DNA of 64,000 nucleotides, from contig JBCCHN010000012.1 in NCBI GenBank assembly GCA_039028695.1, positions 10,160 through 74,159 of the forward strand. Reading direction: 5' to 3'. Under the pieces are notes generated by a model. That model was not told where the DNA came from. It ran no database searches and was given only the letters and a program-made list of their open reading frames with translations. Made by a program: the position numbers and the translations under genes. Below, piece after piece: positions 25,390 through 33,814 of this stretch. This DNA is from JANQKX01 sp039028695. GTDB lineage: Bacteria > Pseudomonadota > Alphaproteobacteria > Kiloniellales > Kiloniellaceae. Position 1 is the stretch's first letter. Each line of letters begins with the position of its first letter.

Positions 25390-25884
25390 ATGACCGAGCT
25401 GACGACTTCGATCTGCCGAATAGAATCAGCAGATACCCACATTATCCGGCACAGAATCCTGCGGCCCAACCAGGACCTCTCCGACTCGATCTATCCTTTA
25501 GATGATGCGCCGCAAACGCTTCACGCCGGCTGCTTTATGGCTGGCGACTTGGTCGGCATCGCTTCGGTCTTCAATGAGCTCAAAATTAAAGATGCATCGG
25601 TACAAGGCACCAAAATCGCCTCGGATCAGGAGCCACCCCCCGAATGGCGCCTTCGCGGCCTCGCAGTGGTTCAAACGGCCCGTGGCATGGGTGTTGGCAG
25701 GCTTTTAATCAACGCCGTGATTGATCATGCCTCCCTATACCAAAAGGATGGAACAATTTGGTGCAAGGTACGATTGGACGCGATCGACTATCTCCATAAA
25801 TATGGTTTTGAGGCCAGTGGCGCGGTCTTTGAAAACGAATCCCTCGGACCTCACCGCATCATGAGCCGCGACCTGCCGGGCTAA
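25390..25884 (+). CDS. GNAT-family N-acetyltransferase
   Basis: 164 residues. The acetyl-CoA-binding motif A is visible as WRLRGLAVVQTARGMGVGRLLINAVIDHA at about 85-115, with the ARGMGVG pyrophosphate loop. Motif B follows near residues 130-145 (YLHKYGFEASGAVFEN), where the KYGF turn is typical. The N-terminus holds ILRPNQDLSDSIYPLDDAP, seen in YitI-like acetyltransferases. The acceptor substrate cannot be predicted. It is a single gene on the plus strand flanked by two minus-strand catabolic genes. ATG at 25390 has only a weak upstream site (GTGAG). Confidence 0.85.
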   Translation: MTELTTSICRIESADTHIIRHRILRPNQDLSDSIYPLDDAPQTLHAGCFMAGDLVGIASVFNELKIKDASVQGTKIASDQEPPPEWRLRGLAVVQTARGMGVGRLLINAVIDHASLYQKDGTIWCKVRLDAIDYLHKYGFEASGAVFENESLGPHRIMSRDLPG

Positions 25885-26201
25885 ACCTCCCTCCGCAATA
25901 TCGGATCACCCTCCATTGTGCTTTAGGGCCCCGGGCTACAAATCCACTGTCCTCGCAAAGACCCACCTCCAAAAAAGAAATCAAATTGGCCCAAGCTTCT
26001 TAGGGCTTGAAAGCAAATTCATGTTTTCGGTTAGTCTGAAAGAACACCCTATCTTTTATCCACGAGTGACCCGCATAAAACTCCTTGCGAACCTGAGCCT
26101 TAAACGGCCTTCATAGGCCGAGTAGTCTGCGCAAACTATCTGACGCCGGCCCGCGATGAAATCGCAGCCCGAGCGCCGATGGTCACCGAATACAAATCAA
26201 C
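25885..26201. other. Intergenic region between convergent GNAT and flavoprotein genes
   Basis: About 317 bases between two converging genes. A small stem CGGCC/GGCCG near 26104-26119 is the only structure noticed, too weak to call a terminator. No gene, RNA or repeat was recognised. Confidence 0.35.
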
Positions 26202-28649
26202 TCAGCTTTTCGGCCGCTCTGATTTCGGGTCATAGAGGGGACGCAGACTGGCTGTCGCCGCGAAGCGTTCGCAGGCTACCTCGATTTCATAGTCGCCTGA
26301 TTTAACGAAGTCAGCTGTTACCCCGTCCGGATGGGTGACATAGCCCATGCCGATGGCCGCTCCCAGGTGATGGCCATAGTTGCCCGATGTTACTCGGCCG
26401 ACAATTTTACCGTCTCGAAAAATCGGCTCATTGTGATAGAGCAGCGGCTCAGGGTCCTTAAGGGCGAACTGGACCATACGCTTGGTCACACCCTCTTCCT
26501 TCTGCCGCAGCAGGGCATCGCGTCCGATGAAGGGCACGTTTTTGTTAAAGGCACAGGCAAAGCTCAAACCGGCCTCCACGGGTGTGTCTTCATCGGTAAT
26601 GTCATGACCCCAGTGGCGAAAGGCCTTTTCGATACGGCAGGAATCCAGGACATGCATGCCCGCCATCTTTAGGCCCATGGGGTCTCCCACCTCGGTCAGA
26701 GCGTCAAACACACCGCGGGCGAAATCACTGCGTACATAGAGCTCCCACCCCAATTCGCCCACGTAGGAAATGCGCAAGGCCCGCACATGGCCAAAGCCCA
26801 GTTCAATCTCTTGGGACGTTCCAAAGGGGAAGGCTTCGTTGCTTAAATCCGCGCCCGTCGCCTTTTCCAAAAGACTGCGGCTTTGCGGCCCCATGACCCC
26901 CAACACCGCATAGCCGGCCGTCACGTCAGTCGCAAAAGCATGGGCGTCATCGGGAATATGGCGTTTCAGCCAATCCAGATCGTGCACCGCGACCGCCGCC
27001 CCGGTGACAATCATAAAGCTGTCCTCGGCCAAACGGGTCACGGTCAAGTCCGCCTCGATGCCACCCCGCTCATTGAGCCATTGGGTATAGACGACCTTGC
27101 CCGGCTCAACGGCCACGTCATTGGCGCAGACCCGCTGCAAGATCGCTTCCGCATCCCGGCCTTGCAGCAGGAATTTAGCGAAGGAGCTTTGGTCAAAAAG
27201 CGCCACCTTCTCGCGCACCGCCTTGTGCTCGGTGGCGGCATGCTCAAACCAATTCTGGCGCTTAAAGCTGTATTCGTACTTGGCCTCGACCCCATCAGGT
27301 GCAAACCAGTTGGCACGCTCCCAGCCGGCGGTCTCCCCGAAGCAAGCGCCGCGCTCGGCCAAACGCTCGTGAACAGGCGAGGTGCGCACATTGCGGCCGG
27401 TTTTGTACTGATAATAGGGCCAGTGCATGGCGTAAAGCAGGCCCAGCGCCTCAGTCGCCCGCTCGTAAAGATACTTGCTGTTGCCCTGAAAAGCATCAAC
27501 ACGGCGAATATCCACATCCGAGAGGTCCATTGTGGGATGCCCCTCCACGATCCACTCGGACAAGGCCTTGCCCGCCCCACCGGCGGATTGGATGCCAATG
27601 GAATTAAAGCCGCAGGCGACGTAAAAATTCCGCAGTCCCGGGGCTTCGCCAAGCATGTAGCGGTCGTCGGGCGTGAAACTCTCAGGCCCGTTAAAAAATT
27701 TGCGGATGCCAACAGTTTCCAAACTGGGGACCCTCTCGATGGCTCCTTCCAAGACAGGCATGAAATGATCGAAGTCTTCCGGCAGCTCATCAAAGCTGAA
27801 GTCATCCGGGATGCCGTCCATCCCCCATGGTTTTGCCTCGGGTTCAAAGGCTCCGAGCAACAATTTACCCGCATCTTCCTTATAGTAGGCGCAGCCCCCC
27901 GGATCTCGAAGAGTTGGCAGATCCGGCGTCAGCTCGGCCATAGGCTCGGTCAGGATGTAAAAGTGCTCACAGGCATGCAGTGGCACCGTCACCCCAGCCA
28001 TCTTGCCGATCTCGCGGCCCCACATACCGCCGCAGTTGACCACCACATCCGCCTTGATGGGACCCTCGCTGGTTTGTACGCCCGTCACCGCGCCGCCAGC
28101 TATGTCGATACCTGTGACCTTCACGTTCTCGAAGATCCTGGCGCCGCCGGTCCGCGCGCCTTTGGCCAAAGCCATGGCGGTGTCGATCGGGTTGGTCTTA
28201 CCGTCCTTGGGAAGGTGAACACCGCCCACCAGACCATCCAAGCTGATAAGCGGCCATTTCTCCTGGATTTGCTTGGGAGAAAAGACCTCAACCTCAAGGC
28301 CAAAGGTTTTGGCCATGGAGGCGCCGCGCATAAGCTCTTCCATACGCTCGCTGTTTGTGGCGATAGAAATGCTGCCGCTTTGTACAAATCCCGTGGCCTG
28401 GCCGGTCTCCGCCTCAAGGCCCGCGTAAAGGCCGGCGGTATATTGCGCCAGCTTGGTCATGTTCAAGGTGGCCCGCAGCTGCCCGACCAATCCAGCGGCG
28501 TGCCAGGTGGTCCCACAGGTCAATTGCTTGCGTTCTAGCAAGACCACATCCGTGCGGCCCAGTTTGGTCAGGTGGTAAGCCAGGGAACAGCCAATCACAC
28601 CGCCTCCGATGATGACGATCTCAGCCGTATCGGGAAGTTTTTGCGCCAT
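26202..28649 (-). CDS. Dimethylglycine/sarcosine dehydrogenase-type FAD protein with C-terminal GcvT domain
   Basis: 815 residues from the ATG at 28649, preceded by GGAG at 7-base spacing. The N-terminal half is a DAO-type flavoprotein: EIVIIGGGVIGCSLAYHLTKLG is the FAD-binding motif. CGTTWHAAGLVGQLR contains the Trp-His pair whose His binds FAD covalently in mitochondrial dimethylglycine dehydrogenase. Residues from about 395 on are the FAO_M linker and GcvT aminomethyltransferase domains (NWFEHAATEHKAVREKVALFD; GYAVLGVMGPQSRSLL; YVGELGWELYV; HWGHDITDEDTPVEAGL). Such enzymes remove N-methyl groups from dimethylglycine or sarcosine and pass the formaldehyde unit to tetrahydrofolate. The exact substrate is unresolved. 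The gene appears monocistronic. Confidence 0.9.
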   Translation of the reverse strand: MAQKLPDTAEIVIIGGGVIGCSLAYHLTKLGRTDVVLLERKQLTCGTTWHAAGLVGQLRATLNMTKLAQYTAGLYAGLEAETGQATGFVQSGSISIATNSERMEELMRGASMAKTFGLEVEVFSPKQIQEKWPLISLDGLVGGVHLPKDGKTNPIDTAMALAKGARTGGARIFENVKVTGIDIAGGAVTGVQTSEGPIKADVVVNCGGMWGREIGKMAGVTVPLHACEHFYILTEPMAELTPDLPTLRDPGGCAYYKEDAGKLLLGAFEPEAKPWGMDGIPDDFSFDELPEDFDHFMPVLEGAIERVPSLETVGIRKFFNGPESFTPDDRYMLGEAPGLRNFYVACGFNSIGIQSAGGAGKALSEWIVEGHPTMDLSDVDIRRVDAFQGNSKYLYERATEALGLLYAMHWPYYQYKTGRNVRTSPVHERLAERGACFGETAGWERANWFAPDGVEAKYEYSFKRQNWFEHAATEHKAVREKVALFDQSSFAKFLLQGRDAEAILQRVCANDVAVEPGKVVYTQWLNERGGIEADLTVTRLAEDSFMIVTGAAVAVHDLDWLKRHIPDDAHAFATDVTAGYAVLGVMGPQSRSLLEKATGADLSNEAFPFGTSQEIELGFGHVRALRISYVGELGWELYVRSDFARGVFDALTEVGDPMGLKMAGMHVLDSCRIEKAFRHWGHDITDEDTPVEAGLSFACAFNKNVPFIGRDALLRQKEEGVTKRMVQFALKDPEPLLYHNEPIFRDGKIVGRVTSGNYGHHLGAAIGMGYVTHPDGVTADFVKSGDYEIEVACERFAATASLRPLYDPKSERPKS

Positions 28650-28747
28650 AGTTTTTCTCCAAAGGGGATGGGGCATCCATCCCAAATCATTCGAGCGCCA
28701 AACTATCCGTTTCTCCGGAAAAATTCCAAGCGGGAAGTGAGCTGGCC

Positions 28748-28781
28748 CCACCTTTTTCTTGGAGCCACCTTTTTCTTGGAG
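28748..28781. repeat. Tandem duplication of a 17-base unit
   Basis: CCACCTTTTTCTTGGAG occurs twice without spacing (28748-28764 and 28765-28781), followed by a third partial start (CCAACG). It lies in the gap between the flavoprotein and inositol-phosphatase genes and probably arose by slippage. Confidence 0.85.
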
Positions 28782-28834
28782 CCAACGTTTTGTTAGGCCC
28801 GGTTATCATAAACCCCGTTTTCTTAGATCGGGTC

Positions 28835-29641
28835 TTAGGCTTGAAAGAGAATGTCGTAAAGGCGTTGCCATATCTTGTCGCTGGCAGCCAGGATTAAGCC
28901 CTCAAGACCGTAGCGCGTTGCGGCATAGGGCTCGCCGTCCAAACAGTTGGCCACACCGCCCGCTTCCTGCATGAGTAGGCTTCCGGGTACGTGGTCCCAC
29001 GGCATAAGACGGCTAAAGAGGGAATACTGCATGCCGCCTTCCAGCATGCGCATGTATTCCCGGCCGGCACAACTCATCGACTTAGCCGTATTCAACCCAG
29101 AGCGTCGCTCGGCAATACGCTCTGCGAGGTCCGGCGAGGCAAAGGTGGAGGCATGCAAAGTGCCGGTCATGCCGGTCAGGTCCTGGCCGCGTGCAAAATT
29201 AACCCGGCATTCATCAAGGAAAGCACCGGATCCCACCTCGGCCACGGCCATGCGGTTGTGAACCGGGTCGTAGATCCAGCCGCCAAGGCTGCGACCTGCT
29301 TGGACAAGAGCGACCATTACGGCAAAAACATCCCGGCCGCGGGCAAAATTTCCAGTGCCGTCGATGGGATCGATGATCCATATCGGTCGATCCGAAGACA
29401 GCTGATCCATAAGAGTGGGATCGGCGGCGACAGCCTCCTCACCGATTACCAGGCAGCCGGGCAGCAGCTCCTTTAACCGCTGGCTCAGAACCTCTTCCGT
29501 GGCCACGTCAGCCACCGTGACCAAATCGCCCCTGCCCTTGTCGCGGATGTCTCCTTCCCGCAAGGAACGAAACCGGGGCATCACCTCTTGGGCTGCGGTG
29601 TCCCTTATGACGGTCGAGACCTGATCGATGTTTACAAGCAT
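28835..29641 (-). CDS. Inositol monophosphatase family protein
   Basis: 268 residues from the ATG at 29641. GTG at 29659 would add 6. Metal-dependent phosphatase motifs are all present: GDLVTVADVATEE near the N-terminus, IGEEA with the first Glu, IIDPIDGTGNFARG, and MPWDHVPGSLLMQEAGG near 220. Members hydrolyse inositol-1-phosphate, 3'-phosphoadenosine 5'-phosphate, histidinol phosphate or similar. Substrate is not assigned here. Location is cytosolic. The gene lies between the flavoprotein gene (186 bases downstream) and groEL (about 105 bases upstream, with a terminator in between), so it has its own transcript. Confidence 0.9.
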   Translation of the reverse strand: MLVNIDQVSTVIRDTAAQEVMPRFRSLREGDIRDKGRGDLVTVADVATEEVLSQRLKELLPGCLVIGEEAVAADPTLMDQLSSDRPIWIIDPIDGTGNFARGRDVFAVMVALVQAGRSLGGWIYDPVHNRMAVAEVGSGAFLDECRVNFARGQDLTGMTGTLHASTFASPDLAERIAERRSGLNTAKSMSCAGREYMRMLEGGMQYSLFSRLMPWDHVPGSLLMQEAGGVANCLDGEPYAATRYGLEGLILAASDKIWQRLYDILFQA

Positions 29642-29690
29642 GGCGCGGCGAGTATCCACGCGGCTTGCCTAAAAGAAAAGGGTGCAAATG

Positions 29691-29722
29691 AAAAGGGGCC
29701 GCAGCACGTGCCGCAGCCCCTT
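29691..29722 (-). terminator. Rho-independent terminator downstream of groEL
   Basis: On the minus strand, GGGGCTGCGGCAC followed directly by GTGCTGCGGCCCC pairs over 13 positions with two G-U wobbles, and TTTTC follows. It starts 26 bases after the groEL stop. Confidence 0.8.
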
Positions 29723-29747
29723 CCCTAACGTTTCAGGTCGGAATGGC

Positions 29748-31394
29748 TTAGAAGCCCATGCCACCCATACCGCCCATACCGCCCATGTCAGGGGCCGGCG
29801 GAGCAGCGTCTTTCTTCTCAGGCTTGTCGGCCACCATGGCTTCGGTGGTGATCAAAAGACCGGCCACGGAAGCGGCGTCTTGCAACGCCGTGCGAACAAC
29901 CTTGGTGGGATCAATGATACCGGCCTTGACCATGTCCACGTAAGTGCCGCTTTGGGCGTCATAGCCCTGCTTGCCCTTAGAGTCGGACACCTTGCCCACA
30001 ACGATGGAGCCTTCGGCACCGGCGTTCTCGGCAATCTGGCGGATCGGCGCCTGCAAGGCCCGGCGAACGATTTCAAAGCCGACCTTCTGGTCGTCGTTGC
30101 CGGCCTCTAGCTTGGTCAAAGCCTTGGAGGCCAGGAGAAGAGCCGTGCCGCCACCGGGGACGATACCTTCCTCAACCGCGGCGCGGGTGGCGTTCATCGC
30201 GTCTTCGACCCGATCCTTACGCTCCTTCACCTCGATTTCAGTGGCACCGCCGACGCTTAGGACCGCAACACCGCCGGCCAATTTGGCCAACCGCTCTTGC
30301 AGCTTTTCCCGGTCGTAGTCCGAGGTGGTCTCTTCCGCCTGAACGCGAATCTGACCGCAACGGGCCTCGATTTCCTTTTTCTTGCCGGCGCCGTCCACAA
30401 CGGTGGTCTCTTCCTTGGTGATGACCGCCCGCTTGGCAGAACCCAGCATGTCCAGGGTAACGTTCTCCAGCTTGATGCCCAGATCTTCGGAGATGACCTG
30501 ACCGCCGGTCAAAACGGCAATGTCTTCCAGCATGGCCTTACGGCGATCACCGAAACCAGGGGCTTTCACAGCAGCGATTTTCAAGCCACCGCGCAACTTG
30601 TTGACCACCAGGGTGGCCAAAGCTTCGCCTTCCACGTCCTCGGCAATGATCAAAAGCGGCTTGCCAGACTGGACAACGGCTTCCAAGAGCGGAAGCAGCG
30701 GCTGAAGGCCGGACAGCTTTTTCTCGTGCAGCAGAATGAAGGGGTTCTCCATCTCGCAGACCATTTTGTCCGCATTGGTGATGAAGTAAGGCGACAGGTA
30801 GCCGCGATCGAACTGCATGCCTTCAACCACATTCAGCTCGGTGGCCAAGGACTTGGCTTCCTCGACGGTGATCACGCCTTCTTTGCCGACCCGTTCCATG
30901 GCCTCGGCAATCATGTTGCCGATCTCGGCCTCGCCATTGGCGGAAATGGTGCCCACTTGGGCCACCTCTTCGCTGGTGGAGATACGCTTGGACTGTTTTT
31001 GCAGGTTGGCGATCACGGCTTCGACGGCCTGATCCACGCCCCGTTTCAGGTCCATGGGGTTCATACCGGCAGCAACGGCCTTGGCGCCTTCGCGCACGAT
31101 CGAGGCCGCCAGGATGGTCGCCGTGGTCGTGCCGTCACCGGCAATATCGTTGGTCTTGGAAGCCACTTCGCGCACCATTTGGGCGCCCATGTTCTCGAAC
31201 TTATCGCTGAGCTCGATTTCCTTGGCAACCGTCACACCGTCCTTGGTGGTCCGCGGCGCACCGAAGGACTTGTCGATCACAACGTTGCGGCCTTTCGGGC
31301 CCAGGGTCACCTTGACCGCATCGGCCAGGGTTTCCACGCCACGCAGCATCCGCGTGCGGGCATCGGCACTAAATTTTACTTCTTTTGCAGCCAT
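29748..31394 (-). CDS. groL: Chaperonin GroEL (60 kDa)
   Basis: 548 residues, the standard length. MAAKEVKFSADARTRMLRGV at the start, VTLGPKGRNVVIDKSFGAP, DGTTTATILA with the ATP-binding Asp and Thr residues, and the flexible C-terminal GGM repeats (GGMGGMGGMGF) identify it. It forms the double-ring ATP-driven protein-folding chamber with GroES in the cytosol. It is the second gene of groES-groEL, 15 bases behind groES, and shares its CIRCE-controlled promoter at 31767-31827. A strong hairpin terminator follows. Confidence 0.99.
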   Translation of the reverse strand: MAAKEVKFSADARTRMLRGVETLADAVKVTLGPKGRNVVIDKSFGAPRTTKDGVTVAKEIELSDKFENMGAQMVREVASKTNDIAGDGTTTATILAASIVREGAKAVAAGMNPMDLKRGVDQAVEAVIANLQKQSKRISTSEEVAQVGTISANGEAEIGNMIAEAMERVGKEGVITVEEAKSLATELNVVEGMQFDRGYLSPYFITNADKMVCEMENPFILLHEKKLSGLQPLLPLLEAVVQSGKPLLIIAEDVEGEALATLVVNKLRGGLKIAAVKAPGFGDRRKAMLEDIAVLTGGQVISEDLGIKLENVTLDMLGSAKRAVITKEETTVVDGAGKKKEIEARCGQIRVQAEETTSDYDREKLQERLAKLAGGVAVLSVGGATEIEVKERKDRVEDAMNATRAAVEEGIVPGGGTALLLASKALTKLEAGNDDQKVGFEIVRRALQAPIRQIAENAGAEGSIVVGKVSDSKGKQGYDAQSGTYVDMVKAGIIDPTKVVRTALQDAASVAGLLITTEAMVADKPEKKDAAPPAPDMGGMGGMGGMGF

Positions 31395-31409
31395 CTGCTC
31401 AAAATCTCC

Positions 31410-31697
31410 TTACTGCAGCACGCCCATGATGTCGGATTCGCGCATGATCAAAACGTCGGTACCGCCAACTTTGACTTCGGTACCCGACCACTTTCCGTAA
31501 AGCACGGTGTCGCCAACCTTGACGTCGAGGGGCGTTACCTTGCCGTCCTCACCACGGGTGCCAGAGCCCACCGCGGTGACTTTCCCTTGCATGGGTTTTT
31601 CCTTAGCCGTATCCGGAATGATGATACCGCCCGCCGTCTTTTCCTCATTGCTGAGCGGCTCAACGACGACACGGTCGTGCAAAGGCCTGAATTTCAT
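31410..31697 (-). CDS. groS: Co-chaperonin GroES (10 kDa)
   Basis: 95 residues, standard length. MKFRPLHDRVVVEPL at the start, the mobile loop EEKTAGGIIIPDTAKEKPMQG that contacts GroEL, and GDTVLYGKWSGTEVKVGG near the end are typical. It caps the GroEL chamber. It is the first gene of the operon, with the ATG at 31697 about 70 bases downstream of the CIRCE element, so it should be repressed by HrcA and induced by heat or protein misfolding. Confidence 0.99.
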   Translation of the reverse strand: MKFRPLHDRVVVEPLSNEEKTAGGIIIPDTAKEKPMQGKVTAVGSGTRGEDGKVTPLDVKVGDTVLYGKWSGTEVKVGGTDVLIMRESDIMGVLQ

Positions 31698-31766
31698 GAA
31701 GTTCCACCTTGTTTGCTTGGTTGTAACGCATCTGTTTTAAGCAAAATGCCGCCCGCAAGCAGCACT

Positions 31767-31795
31767 GCTAGCACTCTCACTTGCCGAGTGCTAGC
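31767..31795 (-). promoter_or_regulatory. CIRCE operator (HrcA-binding inverted repeat)
   Basis: GCTAGCACTC - 9 bases - GAGTGCTAGC, a perfect 10-base inverted repeat that matches the CIRCE consensus TTAGCACTC-N9-GAGTGCTAA except at the outer bases. It overlaps the expected transcription start of groES-groEL. Confidence 0.97.
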
Positions 31796-31798
31796 GGG

Positions 31799-31827
31799 CA
31801 TATAGAGATTAAGGGCTGGGCTGTCAA
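31799..31827 (-). promoter_or_regulatory. Sigma-70 promoter of groES-groEL
   Basis: On the minus strand TTGACA (31827-31822), a 17-base spacer and TATATG (31804-31799). The predicted start falls inside the CIRCE element a few bases downstream, the usual HrcA-regulated layout. Confidence 0.9.
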
Positions 31828-31865
31828 CCAGGCTGAAAATAAAAAATCGCAGAAATGACAGGGAG

Positions 31866-33188
31866 TTAAGAAACTTGGTTATCGTATTCCAAGGGTCGAA
31901 AACGGGCCTGCCGATGCAAACTAAGAAATCTTTCCAAGTTTGCCCGGTCCAATCGCACCTTCATATGCGCCAATCGGTCATCATCGCGCCGGTCCAACAC
32001 GGAACCGTGGTCATAGAGCCAGGAAATACCAGCACCATCAGTCAGAGGTAGGCTCAAATGTGCCGATTGGTACCCCTCGGAAAGTCGGTCTTGAATGCCC
32101 TGAACCAGCGCCTCACATCCCGCGCCTGTGACAGCCGAACACACGAACGTATCGCTACGCCGCGCCGCCTGGGAACGAACGGATGCCATGGCTTCTGGGT
32201 TCAGCAGATCGGATTTGTTCCAGGCTTCCAGAATGGGCGGCCCCTTTTCCTCGCCGATTTCCAGATTGGCCAGGACGCGATAGACGTCCTCAGCCTGGGC
32301 CTGACCATCGGGATGGCTGATGTCGCGCACATGGACAACCAAACTAGCCGCCGTGACCTCTTCCAGCGTCGCCCGGAAAGCGGCCACTAGTTCGGTCGGC
32401 AAGTCAGAGATAAATCCCACCGTATCTGAAAGAATGGCTGGGGCACCGTCCGGTAATTCCAGTTTGCGCATGGTGGGGTCCAAGGTGGCAAACAGCAGGT
32501 CTTCCGAGCGAACGCTCGCGTTTGTTAGCCGATTGAACAAAGTGGATTTGCCGGCGTTTGTATAGCCCACCAAAGCGATCACAGGATAAGGCACCTTTTG
32601 GCGGGCGGATCGATGCAGGCTACGGGTCTTACGCACCTGCTCCAAATCGGATTTTAAGCGACTGATTCGCTCGGTTATTAAACGACGGTCGATCTCTAGT
32701 TGGCTTTCACCGGGGCCGCCCAGGAAACCGAATCCGCCCCTTTGCCGCTCCAAGTGGGTCCAAGACCGCACCAATCGGGAGCGCTGATAGGTCAAAGCGG
32801 CCAACTCCACCTGCAAGCGACCCTCTTTTGTTCGAGCACGCGCCCCAAAAATCTCCAGAATAAGGCCCGTGCGGTCGATCACTTTGCAGCCTAACTCTCG
32901 CTCCAGGTTGCGTTGCTGTACTGGCGTAATGGCCGCATCCACAATCATCAGCTCAGCCGAGACCTCATGGATCACCCCGGCTAATCGTTCGATCAGCCCG
33001 CCGCCCATTAGTGTCGCGGGCTTCGGGCGCGTGATCTTGACCGCCTCGGCATGAAGGACTTTAAGATTGATGGCGCGGGTAAGGCCAACAGCCTCATCCA
33101 GGCGCGCCAATGGATCCCGCGCGGACGCTGGCTCGTTCCTCGATCCCGTCAAGATGTTTGGATGGATGACGACGGCCCCTGTGGTCAT
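31866..33188 (-). CDS. hflX: Ribosome-associated GTPase HflX
   Basis: 440 residues. The N-terminal HflX domain includes IVDAAITPVQQRNLERELGCKVIDRTGLILEIFGARARTKEG, then a Gly-rich linker GGFGFLGGPGESQLEIDRR and a coiled helix. The G domain follows with G1 GYTNAGKST, G2/G3 around LFATLDPTMRKLEL and DTVGFISDLP, and G4 NKSD. HflX splits stalled or hibernating ribosomes, notably after heat stress. It lies 54 bases downstream of hfq on the same strand, the conserved hfq-hflX pair of proteobacteria. The ATG at 33188 is used although its ribosome-binding site is weak (CGGGCGG). Confidence 0.97.
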   Translation of the reverse strand: MTTGAVVIHPNILTGSRNEPASARDPLARLDEAVGLTRAINLKVLHAEAVKITRPKPATLMGGGLIERLAGVIHEVSAELMIVDAAITPVQQRNLERELGCKVIDRTGLILEIFGARARTKEGRLQVELAALTYQRSRLVRSWTHLERQRGGFGFLGGPGESQLEIDRRLITERISRLKSDLEQVRKTRSLHRSARQKVPYPVIALVGYTNAGKSTLFNRLTNASVRSEDLLFATLDPTMRKLELPDGAPAILSDTVGFISDLPTELVAAFRATLEEVTAASLVVHVRDISHPDGQAQAEDVYRVLANLEIGEEKGPPILEAWNKSDLLNPEAMASVRSQAARRSDTFVCSAVTGAGCEALVQGIQDRLSEGYQSAHLSLPLTDGAGISWLYDHGSVLDRRDDDRLAHMKVRLDRANLERFLSLHRQARFRPLEYDNQVS

Positions 33189-33242
33189 TGGAACCGCCCG
33201 AGGCCCTGTCCAATGTGGACAAAGCCGACAATAAAGACGCGA

Positions 33243-33500
33243 TTATTCGCCGCCTTCGGATTCTTCCTTGACGGGATCAAACAATTGGACCGGCATGGCC
33301 GGCATAATGGTCGAAATGGCATGCTTATAAACCAACTGGGAATGGGCATCTCGACGAAGCAGGACGGAAAAGTTATCAAACCAGGTCACAATGCCCTGCA
33401 ACTTCACACCGTTAACGAGGAAAATTGTAACAGGAATTTTGTTCTTTCGAATGTGGTTCAGAAACACATCTTGAACATTTTGAGACTTTTCACCGGCCAT
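33243..33500 (-). CDS. hfq: RNA chaperone Hfq
   Basis: 85 residues from the ATG at 33500 (MAGEKSQNVQDVFLNHIRKNK), where homologues normally begin. An ATG at 33524 would add 8 residues and leave the G-rich GGGGGG tract inside the coding region. The Sm1 motif is VTIFLVNGVKLQGIVTWFDNFSVLLRR and the Sm2 motif is YKHAISTIMP. The hexamer pairs small RNAs with mRNAs. A short acidic tail (KEESEGGE) follows the core. It sits upstream of hflX and downstream of a 314-base gap. Confidence 0.97.
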   Translation of the reverse strand: MAGEKSQNVQDVFLNHIRKNKIPVTIFLVNGVKLQGIVTWFDNFSVLLRRDAHSQLVYKHAISTIMPAMPVQLFDPVKEESEGGE

Positions 33501-33814
33501 TTTTTTTACTGTTCCCCCCGTCATCCATACCTATCTCGATCCGGTGATCCGCCATGCTCAATCGGGTTGTCGTATCGCCCTACCCCATTGCGGCGGTAAT
33601 CAACAGAACCCCAATGCCTCCCTACCTGGGCCAACAGCAAATTCGATCCGGAACGAAGAATAGGACCATGTCAATAGTTCGTATCTTCCTACGCCATTCA
33701 ACTATCAGGTATTTTCCGAAAAGAAAAGGTACCAACGCACCTCGGATGACATATCTGACGACTCTTTTCCGCTTCGCAAAGTGCCAGGCGGCAAATTTCC
33801 TGTATTTCCTAAAA
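33501..33814. other. Intergenic region upstream of hfq
   Basis: About 314 bases between the HAD-phosphatase stop and hfq. The frames here (for example a plus-strand one from 33554) have no recognisable product. Promoters for hfq-hflX are expected here; no clear boxes or terminator were fixed by eye. Confidence 0.4.

Noticed and set aside
26883..28538. 551-codon plus-strand open frame
   Set aside because: It is antisense to the FAD/GcvT dehydrogenase gene, which has full motifs; the translation is rich in His, Arg and Gly with no recognisable domain, a typical mirror frame in G+C-rich DNA.
29758..29800. Short-period repeat near the groEL stop
   Set aside because: It encodes the normal Gly-Gly-Met tail of GroEL and is not an independent repeat element.
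30297..31805. 502-codon plus-strand open frame
   Set aside because: Antisense to groEL-groES and running through the CIRCE element; composition is that of a mirror frame.
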